A program made the translations under genes and the position numbers. Shown in pieces: positions 1 to 6,949 of a stretch of 33,688 bases of DNA (within the stretch, counting starts at the first letter, position 1; each line of letters starts with the position of its first letter). Under the pieces are notes generated by a model. It was given only the letters and a program-made list of their open reading frames with translations. It was not told the origin of the DNA and did not search any database. The stretch is from Clostridia bacterium (GTDB lineage Bacteria; Bacillota; Clostridia; Christensenellales; Aristaeellaceae): the NCBI GenBank assembly GCA_017615475.1, contig JAGAAC010000004.1:1-33688 (forward strand), written 5' to 3'.

Positions 1-231
1 CAGGACCAGTACGGCATAGACTCCCGCGAGGACCATGCCGATATTGGCGGAAACCTTCGTTTCCTCCCCGCATTCATGATGCAGTCCCGCCGCCATCATG
101 ATATAGCCGATGGGCAGAAACATGCAGACAAGATAGTAACCGAAGGGAAAATGGCAGAGAATACATACCGCAAAAAGGAAAACGGTGACCGCGGTTATTG
201 CCGCACCGGTCATGGATACTGTTCTGTTCAT
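1..231 (-). CDS. Integral membrane protein, partial (C-terminus off the left edge)
   Basis: The minus-strand frame is open from ATG at 231 to the window edge, giving 77 codons without a stop. The start is supported by GGGAGG seven bases upstream. The peptide begins MNRTVSMTGAAITAV and contains two hydrophobic stretches (about residues 8-25 and 28-46) separated by a short turn, then a polar HHECGEETK segment and the start of a third hydrophobic stretch. It is therefore a small multi-pass membrane protein. I recognise no family. It lies 81 bp downstream of the flavoprotein gene on the same strand and may be the third gene of the TetR-controlled unit, but no promoter or terminator in the gap settles this. 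Confidence 0.6.
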   Translation of the reverse strand, partial: MNRTVSMTGAAITAVTVFLFAVCILCHFPFGYYLVCMFLPIGYIMMAAGLHHECGEETKVSANIGMVLAGVYAVLVL

Positions 232-312
232 ACTGTCCTCCCGTCAATCCGGTACATCCACCGGAAATCATTCATATAATCCGTTTGTTAAGATGCCTCT
301 GAAATACGTTCG

Positions 313-1005
313 TTATTTCCAGGGCCTTTCTTTTGCCAGCCAGCCGTTTTTCTCCCAGTACGCTTTATCCGGCTCGCCCGAGGCAAGGTCCGCCTTCTGC
401 ATCATCCGCATCAGCATAAATAAAGCTTTTGTTTTGATGCCTGTTTTCACAGCCTTCTTCCGCACGCGGTCCGCGATCCGGGCGGTCTTTTTTTCTGTTT
501 TTTGCTTTTTCTTTCCCTTTACCCCGTTCCAGTTCATTGCCTGGACACTGATTCCGTATGTCCATACGCGCGGAATGCCCCAGTAGAACAACGCGTTTGC
601 CACATACTTCACGGCTTTCTTCGCGCCGGTTCCGGCGGCTGTCGAAACGACAACGGCCTTTTTGCTGAACATACATTTTCTCGGCCTGTGGGACATCCAG
701 TAATTGAAAGTCAGGTCAATAAAGCTCTTCATGGGAGCGGATTCCCGCAGGGCATAGGTGGGGGTCGTGAATATCAGCACATCGGCAGCCTCCACTTCTG
801 CCATAATCCGGTTCTTTTCCTCATAAAACGGGCATTTTGTCACATCGTCAATGCATGCGTAACACCCGGTGCAGAAGTGATTCAGATCCCTGGGAAGAAA
901 AAACTCCGCAATGGTTCCCTCCGGGCATATTTTTTCGGCAACCATTCTGCCGATATGATAAGTGCTTCCTTTATGGTTCTGACCATGGATCAGGACAATT
1001 TTCAT
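313..1005 (-). CDS. Iron-sulfur flavoprotein / NAD(P)H-dependent FMN reductase family
   Basis: This 230-residue protein has the flavodoxin-like fold of the NADPH-dependent FMN reductase family. The N-terminal beta strand and phosphate loop (MKIVLIHGQNHKGSTYHIG) should bind FMN phosphate, and the FTTPTYALRESAPMKSFIDL segment matches the family's flavin-binding region. Cysteines C45, C48, C51 and C58 form a CX2CX2CX6C cluster, the compact motif that binds a [4Fe-4S] centre in archaeal/clostridial iron-sulfur flavoproteins, so a redox role is likely; the electron donor and acceptor cannot be read from sequence. The ATG at 1005 is preceded by AAAGGAG. It lies 24 bp after the tetR stop and is almost certainly co-transcribed with that repressor, which suggests induction by a toxic or redox-active compound. 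The C-terminal ~70 residues are basic and unlike the core domain. Confidence 0.85.
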   Translation of the reverse strand: MKIVLIHGQNHKGSTYHIGRMVAEKICPEGTIAEFFLPRDLNHFCTGCYACIDDVTKCPFYEEKNRIMAEVEAADVLIFTTPTYALRESAPMKSFIDLTFNYWMSHRPRKCMFSKKAVVVSTAAGTGAKKAVKYVANALFYWGIPRVWTYGISVQAMNWNGVKGKKKQKTEKKTARIADRVRKKAVKTGIKTKALFMLMRMMQKADLASGEPDKAYWEKNGWLAKERPWK

Positions 1006-1029
1006 GCAGATTATTCTCCTTTATCGATT

Positions 1030-1656
1030 TTACTTTTCATCTGCTTTCCGTCCGTACAGCCTGTTGAACTGACGAATATGTTTTTCAAGGATTTCAACTG
1101 CCTCCGTTTCACGGGCGGGATCCCGGTCGCAGGCTGTCAGGAGCATATAGATCGGAGCATAAAAGTGCAGCGTCATGATCTCCGCGTTCTCCGTATGAAG
1201 AACACCTTCCTGAACCATCACTTTCAGGAGCATACCCTGGTAGGACAGTGGATCGTCCACATAATGCTTCATATACGCTTCTGACAGTTCTTTGTCATGG
1301 TACGCCGCCATCGAAAGCATTTTCCGGAATCTCCTTGCATAGTCATCATGCAGAAAATACAGGAGCAGATCCTTCCCGAGCTTGATCAGCTGATCTTCGG
1401 AAAGATTCTTATAGATCGCCGCGTCCCGGGCGGCATCATTTCCCTGGATGTGCAGCATACCAGCCTGTTTCAGGAAGTTATTGTTCATTTCTTGGATAAG
1501 CGCGTCAAAAACAGCCTTCTTGCTTTCAAAGTGTTTATACAGGGAGGGAGCTTTGATTCCGACCCGTTCAGCAATTTCACTGACAAAGACATTGGCATAA
1601 CCTTTCTCAGAAAAAAGAGTCAGCGCCTCATCCAGGATCCTGCTTTTTGTATCCAT
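1030..1656 (-). CDS. TetR/AcrR family transcriptional regulator
   Basis: A 208-residue protein with a classic TetR N-terminus: residues 1-47 (MDTKSRILDEALTLFSEKGY, then SEIAERVGIKAPSLYKHFESK) form the helix-turn-helix DNA-binding domain, followed by the divergent all-helical ligand-binding/dimerisation domain. ATG at 1656 follows AAGGAGG at ideal spacing. It heads a unit with the iron-sulfur flavoprotein. Two near-identical 18-bp palindromes cover its own promoter, so it very likely represses itself and the downstream gene. The ligand is unknown. Length and organisation are normal for the family. Confidence 0.93.
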   Translation of the reverse strand: MDTKSRILDEALTLFSEKGYANVFVSEIAERVGIKAPSLYKHFESKKAVFDALIQEMNNNFLKQAGMLHIQGNDAARDAAIYKNLSEDQLIKLGKDLLLYFLHDDYARRFRKMLSMAAYHDKELSEAYMKHYVDDPLSYQGMLLKVMVQEGVLHTENAEIMTLHFYAPIYMLLTACDRDPARETEAVEILEKHIRQFNRLYGRKADEK

Positions 1657-1674
1657 AATTCCTCCTTCAGCATA

Positions 1675-1692
1675 GGCTAATTTGGATTAGCC
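1675..1692. promoter_or_regulatory. TetR operator copy 2 (GGCTAA-N6-TTAGCC)
   Basis: An 18-bp inverted repeat with perfect 6-bp arms and a TTTGGA spacer lies between the -10 box and the start codon of tetR. It is the promoter-distal member of a pair whose centres are 26 bp apart. Binding here would block promoter escape. Confidence 0.8.
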
Positions 1693-1694
1693 TG

Positions 1695-1723
1695 ATTATA
1701 AGCTAATTTGGATTAGCCGTCAA
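1695..1723 (-). promoter_or_regulatory. Promoter of the tetR-flavoprotein unit
   Basis: Read on the minus strand, TTGACG (1723-1718) and TATAAT (1700-1695) are separated by exactly 17 bp. The spacer is the operator palindrome, so the promoter and repressor site are superimposed. Confidence 0.85.
1701..1718. promoter_or_regulatory. TetR operator copy 1, inside the promoter spacer
   Basis: This second copy differs from the first only at its first base (AGCTAA-TTTGGA-TTAGCC). It fills the 17-bp spacer between the -35 and -10 boxes, the usual place for a TetR-family operator. That identical palindromes occur only next to tetR argues for autoregulation. Confidence 0.8.
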
Positions 1724-1733
1724 GCCCCGGCCG

Positions 1734-1765
1734 AAAAAAAGCAGCCGCAATCCTGCAGCCGCTTT
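1734..1765 (-). terminator. Intrinsic terminator of the DUF3795 gene
   Basis: On the minus strand a 12-bp stem (two G-U pairs) with a GGAT loop is followed by seven T residues. It begins 18 bp after the stop codon of the DUF3795 gene and insulates it from the tetR promoter. Confidence 0.8.
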
Positions 1766-1783
1766 CTGAGTAATAAAGTGTTT

Positions 1784-2158
1784 TTATCTTTTTCCGGTCC
1801 TGATAAACCGGATCAGTTCCTCCACATCGTCAAAATCGTCGTAGTCACCGGTAATTCCTTCCCGGTGATAGACGACACCGTTCTTTTCATTCCGTTCCAG
1901 GCAGTCCAGCAGTTCAGCTTCCCCGTATCGTTTGATAAACAGCGTGAAGCCATAAGGCTTGATTTTCGCGAGCAGCTGCTTCCGGCAGTCCTCACCGCAT
2001 TCATAACAGTGCTGCAGGTTCTTATCCGCCGAGCAGCGCCGGTTTTCACACCAGGAAAAACCGGGACAGTCGCCCGAATCGCATCCCCCGCAATGATCGT
2101 TTTCGCTGCAGATACAGCAAGCCAGGCCGCATCTGGCAATCCCGAGTTCTCTTTTCAT
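1784..2158 (-). CDS. DUF3795 cysteine-rich protein
   Basis: A 124-residue protein with twelve cysteines in the first 58 residues (C10, C14, C15, C17, C23, C26, C31, C37, C42, C51, C54, C58), beginning with the RCGLACCIC signature and CGGC/CPGF/CYECGEDC pairs. This matches DUF3795, a family of small putative zinc- or Fe-S-binding proteins common in anaerobes; no biochemical role is established that I can name. The C-terminal half (about 60-124) is cysteine-free and helical. ATG at 2158 has GAGGGG upstream. It is monocistronic, with its own terminator and a probable TAAAAT -10 box near 2189. Confidence 0.8.
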   Translation of the reverse strand: MKRELGIARCGLACCICSENDHCGGCDSGDCPGFSWCENRRCSADKNLQHCYECGEDCRKQLLAKIKPYGFTLFIKRYGEAELLDCLERNEKNGVVYHREGITGDYDDFDDVEELIRFIRTGKR

Positions 2159-2250
2159 CGCTTACCCCTCATCTTTTTGTTGACTCTATTTTACTATGGG
2201 AGCCCTGTAAATGAAAGGCGAACAAATGGATTTCTGTCAGGTATACATAG

Positions 2251-2282
2251 TAAAAATTCCCTGCCGTTTCCGGCAGGGAATT
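2251..2282 (-). terminator. Intrinsic terminator of the two-component operon
   Basis: A perfect 12-bp stem (2255-2266 with 2271-2282, loop TTTC) is followed on the minus strand by TTTTTA. It starts 18 bp after the histidine kinase stop codon. Confidence 0.88.
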
Positions 2283-2299
2283 ATGTTTTTGAAACCGGT

Positions 2300-3529
2300 T
2301 CACAGTTCCACTGTTGCCCGGAAGGTATGTTCATCCGGATAATCAATGATCAGTTTCCCGTGATGTTTTTCGGCAATGCGTTTAGCCGCCGCCAGTCCGA
2401 TACCGGACCCGCCGCTCTTTTGGGTGCGGGCACTGTCTCCCCGTACAAAGCGTTCCATCAGTTTCTCAGGTTTCTCCGTCGGCAGGCTTGTCACGGAGTT
2501 TGCCAGTTCGATCCGGATTCTTTTCTTTCCCGGCATCACCGACAGCCGGACTTCCCCGTTCTCCGGCGTATACTGCACCGCATTGTCCATCAGCAGGCAG
2601 AATATCCGCCGGATCAGGCTTTCCGCGCCTCTGATGGGTTTGGTTTCCTCCAGTTTTGCCTCTCCCCGGATCTGTTTCTGCTTCAGCGAAGGCTGGTATT
2701 CCTCCCAGATTTCTTCCGCCAGGGAGGTCAGTTCGACATCGCCGAGAATCTCCTCGTTTTTCTCCTCATCCAGCCGCGCCATCATGATCAGGTCCTGCAC
2801 CAGGTGTTCCATCCGGTCCACCTGCGCCCGGACATTGCCGCTCCATTTGCTTTTGCCCTCCCGGAGTTCCAGCACATCCAGATTGGCCCGGGCGATGGCC
2901 ACCGGTGTCTTCAGGTCATGTCCTGCGTCGGTGATGAACCTGCGCTGTTCCTCCGCGTTCCGGACAAAGATATCCGCCACCTTGCCGGAAACAGGATACA
3001 GCACAATAATCAGCAGGATAAAGATCCCAATGCCCACCAGGCCGGCAGCTTTCAGTATATTAAACAGCGAATGCAGCTGGCTGTAGATGTCCATCAGGAT
3101 GACCCTGCCGGATCCGTCCTCGTTTTTCCGGATGCCGAACTTATAGGATCCTGTTTTCCCTTTTTCAACGCCTTTCCTGACAGCATCCATGACATATTCC
3201 TGGACACTGTCATCGGCGTCTTCCGTGATGCCGATCTTATTGACCGCATCCACGGTGCCGTCCGGTTTAAAGGTAATATCATAAAAGGCCGTGGGAATGC
3301 TCCGTCTCCCCGGGTTATAGCCGAACATGGGCGGAGGCGCGTCCTGCATGAACCAGGGATTGTTTTCCCCTTCCTCCCGGGGCTCCATCCTCGAAGCGAT
3401 GAAGCTGTCCGTATTCCGTTCAATGCGCTGGTAACTGATCAGCCAGATTCCGGCTACCGTGATTACCAGGATAATCAGGAAGGAAAGCATGGCGCCGAGC
3501 ATAATCCGGCTGCGGTAATACTTCTTCAT
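2300..3529 (-). CDS. Membrane sensor histidine kinase
   Basis: A 409-residue kinase of the HisKA/HATPase class. TM1 spans about residues 9-31, an extracytoplasmic sensor loop about 32-158 (with a proline-rich MQDAPPPMFGYNPG stretch), and TM2 about 160-182. The H-box FITDAGHDLKTPVA places the phosphoaccepting histidine at H204, with HDLKTP in place of the commoner HELRTP. The N-box LLMDNAVQYTP (N316) and G2 box GGSGIGLAAAK (372-382) bind ATP. The canonical G1 DxGxG box is absent (ELANSVTSLP), as in a known clostridial subgroup. ATG at 3529 overlaps the response regulator stop by four bases (ATGA), so the two are translationally coupled. The signal sensed is unknown. Confidence 0.93.
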   Translation of the reverse strand: MKKYYRSRIMLGAMLSFLIILVITVAGIWLISYQRIERNTDSFIASRMEPREEGENNPWFMQDAPPPMFGYNPGRRSIPTAFYDITFKPDGTVDAVNKIGITEDADDSVQEYVMDAVRKGVEKGKTGSYKFGIRKNEDGSGRVILMDIYSQLHSLFNILKAAGLVGIGIFILLIIVLYPVSGKVADIFVRNAEEQRRFITDAGHDLKTPVAIARANLDVLELREGKSKWSGNVRAQVDRMEHLVQDLIMMARLDEEKNEEILGDVELTSLAEEIWEEYQPSLKQKQIRGEAKLEETKPIRGAESLIRRIFCLLMDNAVQYTPENGEVRLSVMPGKKRIRIELANSVTSLPTEKPEKLMERFVRGDSARTQKSGGSGIGLAAAKRIAEKHHGKLIIDYPDEHTFRATVEL

Positions 3530-4200
3530 GCTCTTTCCTCCAGCGCGTATCCGACACCGCGTTTGGACTGGATCTCAGCATCGGCTCCCAGGGACTCCAG
3601 TTTTTTTCTCAGTCCGGAGATATGGACCCAGACCGTGCCGTATTCCACCTCCGCGTCCATTCCCCACACCCGATCCAGCAGGGTGTCCGCGGAAAAATAG
3701 ATATGCGGATTCCGCATAAACAGTTCAATCAGGTGATATTCCCGGTGGCTCAGTGAGCAGTTCTTCTCCCCGACCCGCAGTGCATACCCGCTCTTATCCA
3801 GGATCAGGTTCCCGAATGTCATCTGTTCCCCCTGGTAGTTCTGGCTCCGCCGCGTCAGCGCGTCAATCCGCACGCGCAGTTCCTCCAGCGCGAAGGGTTT
3901 GGTCAGGTAATCATCGCTGCCGCTTTCAAAGCCCAGCACCTTGTCCCGCACTTCGCCCTTGGCGGTCAGCAAAAGAACCGGAGTGGTATTCCCCTCCCCG
4001 CGAAGCGTGCGCAGCACCGTCAGCCCGTCCATTCCCGGCATCATGATATCCAGAACCAGGACATCATAGATCCCCATGCGGGCCGTCTCCAGGGCATCTG
4101 TTCCGTTGTTTGCCCAGTCCACCTCATAGTGGTGGTACTCCAGATATGCGATTACCGCCTCGGCCATTGCCTCTTCGTCTTCCGCAAGAAGAAGCCGCAT
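3526..4200 (-). CDS. OmpR/PhoB family response regulator
   Basis: Receiver domain (about 1-115) plus winged-helix DNA-binding domain (about 125-222). Numbered from the start chosen here, the acidic pocket is at D8, the phosphoacceptor is D51 (DVLVLDIMMPGMDG), the switch threonine is T79 and the conserved lysine is K101 (DYLTKPF). The C-terminal HREYHLIELFMRNP and GTVWVHISGLRKKL segments are typical of OmpR winged helices. An in-frame ATG six bases upstream (4206) is only two bases from GGGAGG, whereas the ATG at 4200 has 8-base spacing and gives the usual MRLLLAEDE start, so 4200 is preferred. It partners with the downstream histidine kinase; the targets are not evident here. Confidence 0.92.
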   Translation of the reverse strand: MRLLLAEDEEAMAEAVIAYLEYHHYEVDWANNGTDALETARMGIYDVLVLDIMMPGMDGLTVLRTLRGEGNTTPVLLLTAKGEVRDKVLGFESGSDDYLTKPFALEELRVRIDALTRRSQNYQGEQMTFGNLILDKSGYALRVGEKNCSLSHREYHLIELFMRNPHIYFSADTLLDRVWGMDAEVEYGTVWVHISGLRKKLESLGADAEIQSKRGVGYALEERA

Positions 4201-4223
4201 CCGCATCGCCTCCCTTTGAAATC

Positions 4224-4252
4224 ATTATACACGGGGAACACCGCCATGGAAA
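4224..4252 (-). promoter_or_regulatory. Probable promoter of the two-component operon
   Basis: A perfect TATAAT (4229-4224, minus strand) lies 23 bp upstream of the response regulator start. The best -35 at 17-bp spacing is the weak TTTCCA (4252-4247), which suggests activator dependence, perhaps by the regulator itself. Confidence 0.5.
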
Positions 4253-4327
4253 CATCAATGGTATTCTAATCTGTCAACCTTAAGCCATTCTTATGTATAT
4301 CGTGCTTCAAAAGTACATTTCTTTTCA

Positions 4328-4356
4328 TTGACAGGAGAAGGCTGCTGTTGTACAAT
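4328..4356 (+). promoter_or_regulatory. purF promoter
   Basis: TTGACA (4328-4333), a 17-bp spacer and TACAAT (4351-4356) form a near-consensus sigma-A promoter. The transcription start is expected near 4363, only about 13 nt before the leader hairpin. Confidence 0.85.
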
Positions 4357-4375
4357 CCGCATATCAAAGGACAAA

Positions 4376-4416
4376 GGCGTCCTTCGGCAAAAGCTGAAGG
4401 ACGTCTTTTCTTTTTT
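4376..4416 (+). terminator. Terminator-like hairpin in the purF leader (candidate attenuator)
   Basis: A 13-bp stem (4376-4388 with 4393-4405, two G-U pairs, AAAA loop) is followed by TTTTCTTTTTT. It lies after the purF promoter and directly before its GGAGG, so transcripts must read through it to express purF. No upstream plus-strand gene exists for it to terminate. Confidence 0.8.
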
Positions 4417-4431
4417 CGGAGGGTATGTTTC

Positions 4432-5847
4432 ATGCATGAGGAATGCGGTGTCTTCGGAATCTGGTCCCCCGTAAAAAGAGCCGTTCCCCGGGATGTGTAT
4501 CTCGGTCTTTATGCCCTGCAGCACCGGGGACAGGAAAGCTGCGGTATCGCGGTTTCCTGTGACGGCGTATTCCATCACTTCAAGGGTGACGGCCTGGTGG
4601 GCGAAGTCTTTGACCGGCAGAGCCTGGACCGGCTGGGCGAAGGAAACATCGCCGTCGGGCATGTCCGTTATTCCACCACCGGCGGCAAAAACCACAATAA
4701 TATCCAGCCCATCGTCATCAGCCACATGAAAGGCAACCTGGCCCTGTGCCACAACGGGAACCTGGTGAACGCCCTGTCCCTGCGTACACGGCATGAGCTC
4801 AGCGGCGGCATTTTCCATGGTACAGCGGATACCGAGACCATCATCTATACCATCGTTTCCGAGCGGCTGAAGGTTTCCTCCACGGAAGAAGCGGTTTACC
4901 GGACCATGCAGCAGCTCTGCGGTGCCTATTCCTGCGTGCTTATGACCGCCACCAAGCTGATCGCTTTCCGGGACCCCAACGGTTTCCGTCCCCTCTGTTA
5001 CGGTCAGCTGCCGGACGGCTCATACGTTATTTCCTCTGAATCCTGCGCGCTGGACGCCGTCGGCGCGAAACTGATCCGGGATATTGATCCCGGCGAAATC
5101 GTTGTTTTCGGAAAGGAAGGTGTCGTTCCGGATCGCCGTCTGTGCGGCAGTCCCCGTTCCCTCTGCGTCTTTGAATATATCTATTTTGCCCGTCCGGACT
5201 CAGTCATCGAAGGAACGCCTGTCCATCTGGCCAGGCTGCGGGCCGGTCATTTCCTGGCCAGGGAAAACCCGGTGGAGGCCGATGTGGTCATCGGCGTACC
5301 GGATTCCGGCATTGATGCCGCCCTGGGTTATGCGCAGGAAAGCGGCATCCCCTACGGTGTCGGTTTCCTGAAAAACAAATATATCGGCCGCAGTTTCATT
5401 GCGCCAAGCCAGGACATGCGGGAAACCGCCGTCCGGATCAAGCTGAATGTCATCGCTGAAACTGTCCGGGATAAGCGGGTGGTTCTGATCGACGACTCCA
5501 TCGTCCGGGGCACCACCAGCGAGCGGATCGTCCGTCTTCTGCGGGAAGCCGGAGCAAAAGAAGTGCACATGCGGATCTCCTCCCCGCCCTTCCGTTATCC
5601 CTGCTTTTTCGGAACGGATGTGGATTCCCGCGAGAACCTGATCGCCTGCCGCCTGCATTCGGTGGAAGAAATCGCCGCGGAAATCGGTGCGGATTCCCTG
5701 GCCTACCTTTCTGTTGAAGGAGCCCACCAACTTGCCGGGGACACAGGATGCACCTTCTGTGACGGGTGCTTTACCGGCACCTATCCCATCGACATTCCTG
5801 AAAACCAGGGCAAAAGCAAATTCGAGCAGCCTATCCGTGAGGAATAA
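4432..5847 (+). CDS. purF: Amidophosphoribosyltransferase (PurF)
   Basis: First committed enzyme of purine synthesis: PRPP + glutamine to 5-phosphoribosylamine + glutamate. The 471-residue protein is of the Bacillus type. C5 (MHEECGVFGIW) is the glutamine amidotransferase nucleophile exposed after removal of a short propeptide. The N-terminal Ntn-hydrolase domain (HRGQESCGIA, RYSTTGG, CHNGNL) is followed by a phosphoribosyltransferase domain with the PRPP loop VVLIDDSIVRGTT (350-362). Cysteines C245, C391, C443 and C446 match the spacing of the Bacillus [4Fe-4S] ligands. The ATG at 4432 is chosen because GGAGG lies nine bases upstream and it places the catalytic cysteine correctly; the frame extends upstream but through the leader hairpin. 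It is monocistronic here, away from other pur genes. Confidence 0.96.
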   Translation: MHEECGVFGIWSPVKRAVPRDVYLGLYALQHRGQESCGIAVSCDGVFHHFKGDGLVGEVFDRQSLDRLGEGNIAVGHVRYSTTGGKNHNNIQPIVISHMKGNLALCHNGNLVNALSLRTRHELSGGIFHGTADTETIIYTIVSERLKVSSTEEAVYRTMQQLCGAYSCVLMTATKLIAFRDPNGFRPLCYGQLPDGSYVISSESCALDAVGAKLIRDIDPGEIVVFGKEGVVPDRRLCGSPRSLCVFEYIYFARPDSVIEGTPVHLARLRAGHFLARENPVEADVVIGVPDSGIDAALGYAQESGIPYGVGFLKNKYIGRSFIAPSQDMRETAVRIKLNVIAETVRDKRVVLIDDSIVRGTTSERIVRLLREAGAKEVHMRISSPPFRYPCFFGTDVDSRENLIACRLHSVEEIAAEIGADSLAYLSVEGAHQLAGDTGCTFCDGCFTGTYPIDIPENQGKSKFEQPIREE

Positions 5848-5873
5848 AAAAAGACGGCCCCGCCGTCTTTTTT
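5846..5873. terminator. Bidirectional terminator after purF
   Basis: GACGGC (5853-5858) pairs with GCCGTC (5862-5867) around a CCC loop, flanked by seven A residues upstream and six T residues downstream, so it can act on both strands. It begins inside the purF stop codon and also faces the convergent esterase gene. Confidence 0.88.
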
Positions 5874-5884
5874 ATTTCTCCCGC

Positions 5885-5933
5885 ACTCTGAACTCTTCAC
5901 TCTACACTCTTCACTCTTCACTTTTCACTCATC
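5885..5933. repeat. Heptamer tandem array A (7 units, ACTCTTC-like)
   Basis: Seven consecutive 7-bp units in strict phase: ACTCTGA, ACTCTTC, ACTCTAC, ACTCTTC, ACTCTTC, ACTTTTC, ACTCATC. The array lies between the convergent purF and esterase genes. Confidence 0.85.
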
Positions 5934-5968
5934 GCTCAGAGCACTCACATTCCGGGCCGTATCCCTTC

Positions 5969-5993
5969 ATTCTGAATTATGAATTCTGAATTA
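5969..5993. repeat. Heptamer tandem array B (ATTCTGA-like)
   Basis: Units ATTCTGA, ATTATGA, ATTCTGA and a decayed fourth run into the stop codon of the esterase gene at 5991-5993. Confidence 0.75.
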
Positions 5994-6788
5994 CCCAAGA
6001 TACTTTTCCGCCGCCCTGATTAGTTTCCGCCGGGCTTCCTTCGCGTTCTTTGTCCAGCGCATCGTATCAAAGCCGTGGATGTTGCCGTGATAGATGTCCA
6101 CATGGGCTTCCACCCCGGCGTCTTTCAGGTTCTGTACATAGGTAATGGTTTCATCCCGAAAGGGTTCCCCGTCCTCCACAAAGGTGTAGCAGGGCGGCAG
6201 GCCCGCGTAATTGGTTTCTCTCGCGGGAGAGGCATACGGCGGAACATCGTCTGATCCGTACAGGTCTCCCAGGTATTTCCGCCAGCCCCAGTGATTGCGC
6301 CGGGTGCCCCAGCCGTGGGAATGGCTGTGCCGGGAGGATTCCGTATCATAGCAGTCCAGCATCGGATACAGTGGAATCTGGAAGGAAACCGGGATGATTC
6401 CCTCATCCCTGGCCCGGAGGCATACTGCGGCGGCCAGTCCGCCGCCGGCGCTTTCTCCGCCGACCGCAATCCGGTTCCGGTCCACGCCCAGTTCTTCCGC
6501 ATGGCTGTAAAGGTATTCCAGAGCCGTGTAACAATCTTCCATTGCCGCGGGATACGGGGTTCTGAACGCCCGCCGGTACTCCGGCGCGATCAGCACGGCC
6601 CCGAAGTGTTTTGCCAGCACGCTGCCTGCGGTGAGATAAACCATGGAGGCCATACCGGTCACATAACCGCCGCCGTGAAGCCAGAGAATGCCGGGCACAG
6701 GTTTTTCCGCTTCTGCCGGGTGCAGGATGAGGATTTTCATCTTCCCGGCTGGACTGTCAATCCTGCGTATGGTGCTTCTCAGTTTCAT
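5991..6788 (-). CDS. Alpha/beta hydrolase (hormone-sensitive lipase-like esterase)
   Basis: A 265-residue alpha/beta-hydrolase fold-3 protein. The oxyanion-hole motif HGGGYV (38-43), nucleophile elbow GESAGG with S113, a probable acid in FVEDGEPFRDE and a histidine in GNIHGFDTM near the C-terminus give a complete Ser-Asp-His triad. There is no signal peptide, so it is a cytoplasmic carboxylesterase/acetyl-esterase acting on small esters; the substrate cannot be assigned. Length is slightly short for the family (about 300) because the cap region is reduced. ATG at 6788 has GGAGG seven bases upstream. It is monocistronic, convergent with purF and divergent from the T-box operon. Confidence 0.9.
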   Translation of the reverse strand: MKLRSTIRRIDSPAGKMKILILHPAEAEKPVPGILWLHGGGYVTGMASMVYLTAGSVLAKHFGAVLIAPEYRRAFRTPYPAAMEDCYTALEYLYSHAEELGVDRNRIAVGGESAGGGLAAAVCLRARDEGIIPVSFQIPLYPMLDCYDTESSRHSHSHGWGTRRNHWGWRKYLGDLYGSDDVPPYASPARETNYAGLPPCYTFVEDGEPFRDETITYVQNLKDAGVEAHVDIYHGNIHGFDTMRWTKNAKEARRKLIRAAEKYLG

Positions 6789-6835
6789 GCGTCGGCCTCC
6801 GTAAGATCTTTCCGTTTTTTCCGGATATTGAAATG

Positions 6836-6844
6836 ATTATACCA
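6836..6844 (-). promoter_or_regulatory. Extended -10 promoter of the esterase gene
   Basis: Minus-strand TGGTATAAT (6844-6836) is an extended -10 element with no good -35 box, about 48 bp upstream of the esterase start. Confidence 0.55.
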
Positions 6845-6914
6845 GAATCTTCCATAAAAAAACATGTCCGGAAAAGCCTTATGTTTTCAGTCTGTTTTTT
6901 CATCATTATTTGCC

Positions 6915-6943
6915 TTGACAGGCCCAACCGCCGACTTTATAAT
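6915..6943 (+). promoter_or_regulatory. Promoter of the T-box/ABC importer/DAHP synthase operon
   Basis: TTGACA (6915-6920) and TATAAT (6938-6943), both perfect consensus, are 17 bp apart. Transcription should start near 6950, at the foot of T-box Stem I. Confidence 0.93.
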
Positions 6944-6949
6944 ACCGCA

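Noticed and set aside
1778..3700. 640-codon plus-strand open frame
   Set aside because: It lies antisense to the DUF3795 and histidine kinase genes, which have clear family motifs, ribosome sites and terminators. Its product is an unlike-anything mix rich in F, P, H and R, as expected for an antisense shadow of GC-rich codons.
4363..4431. Purine riboswitch ahead of purF
   Set aside because: Only about 13 nt precede the hairpin; there is no room for the three-way-junction aptamer.
5881..5990. CRISPR-like array downstream of purF
   Set aside because: The repeats are contiguous 7-bp units with no spacers and no cas genes; this is simple tandem repetition.
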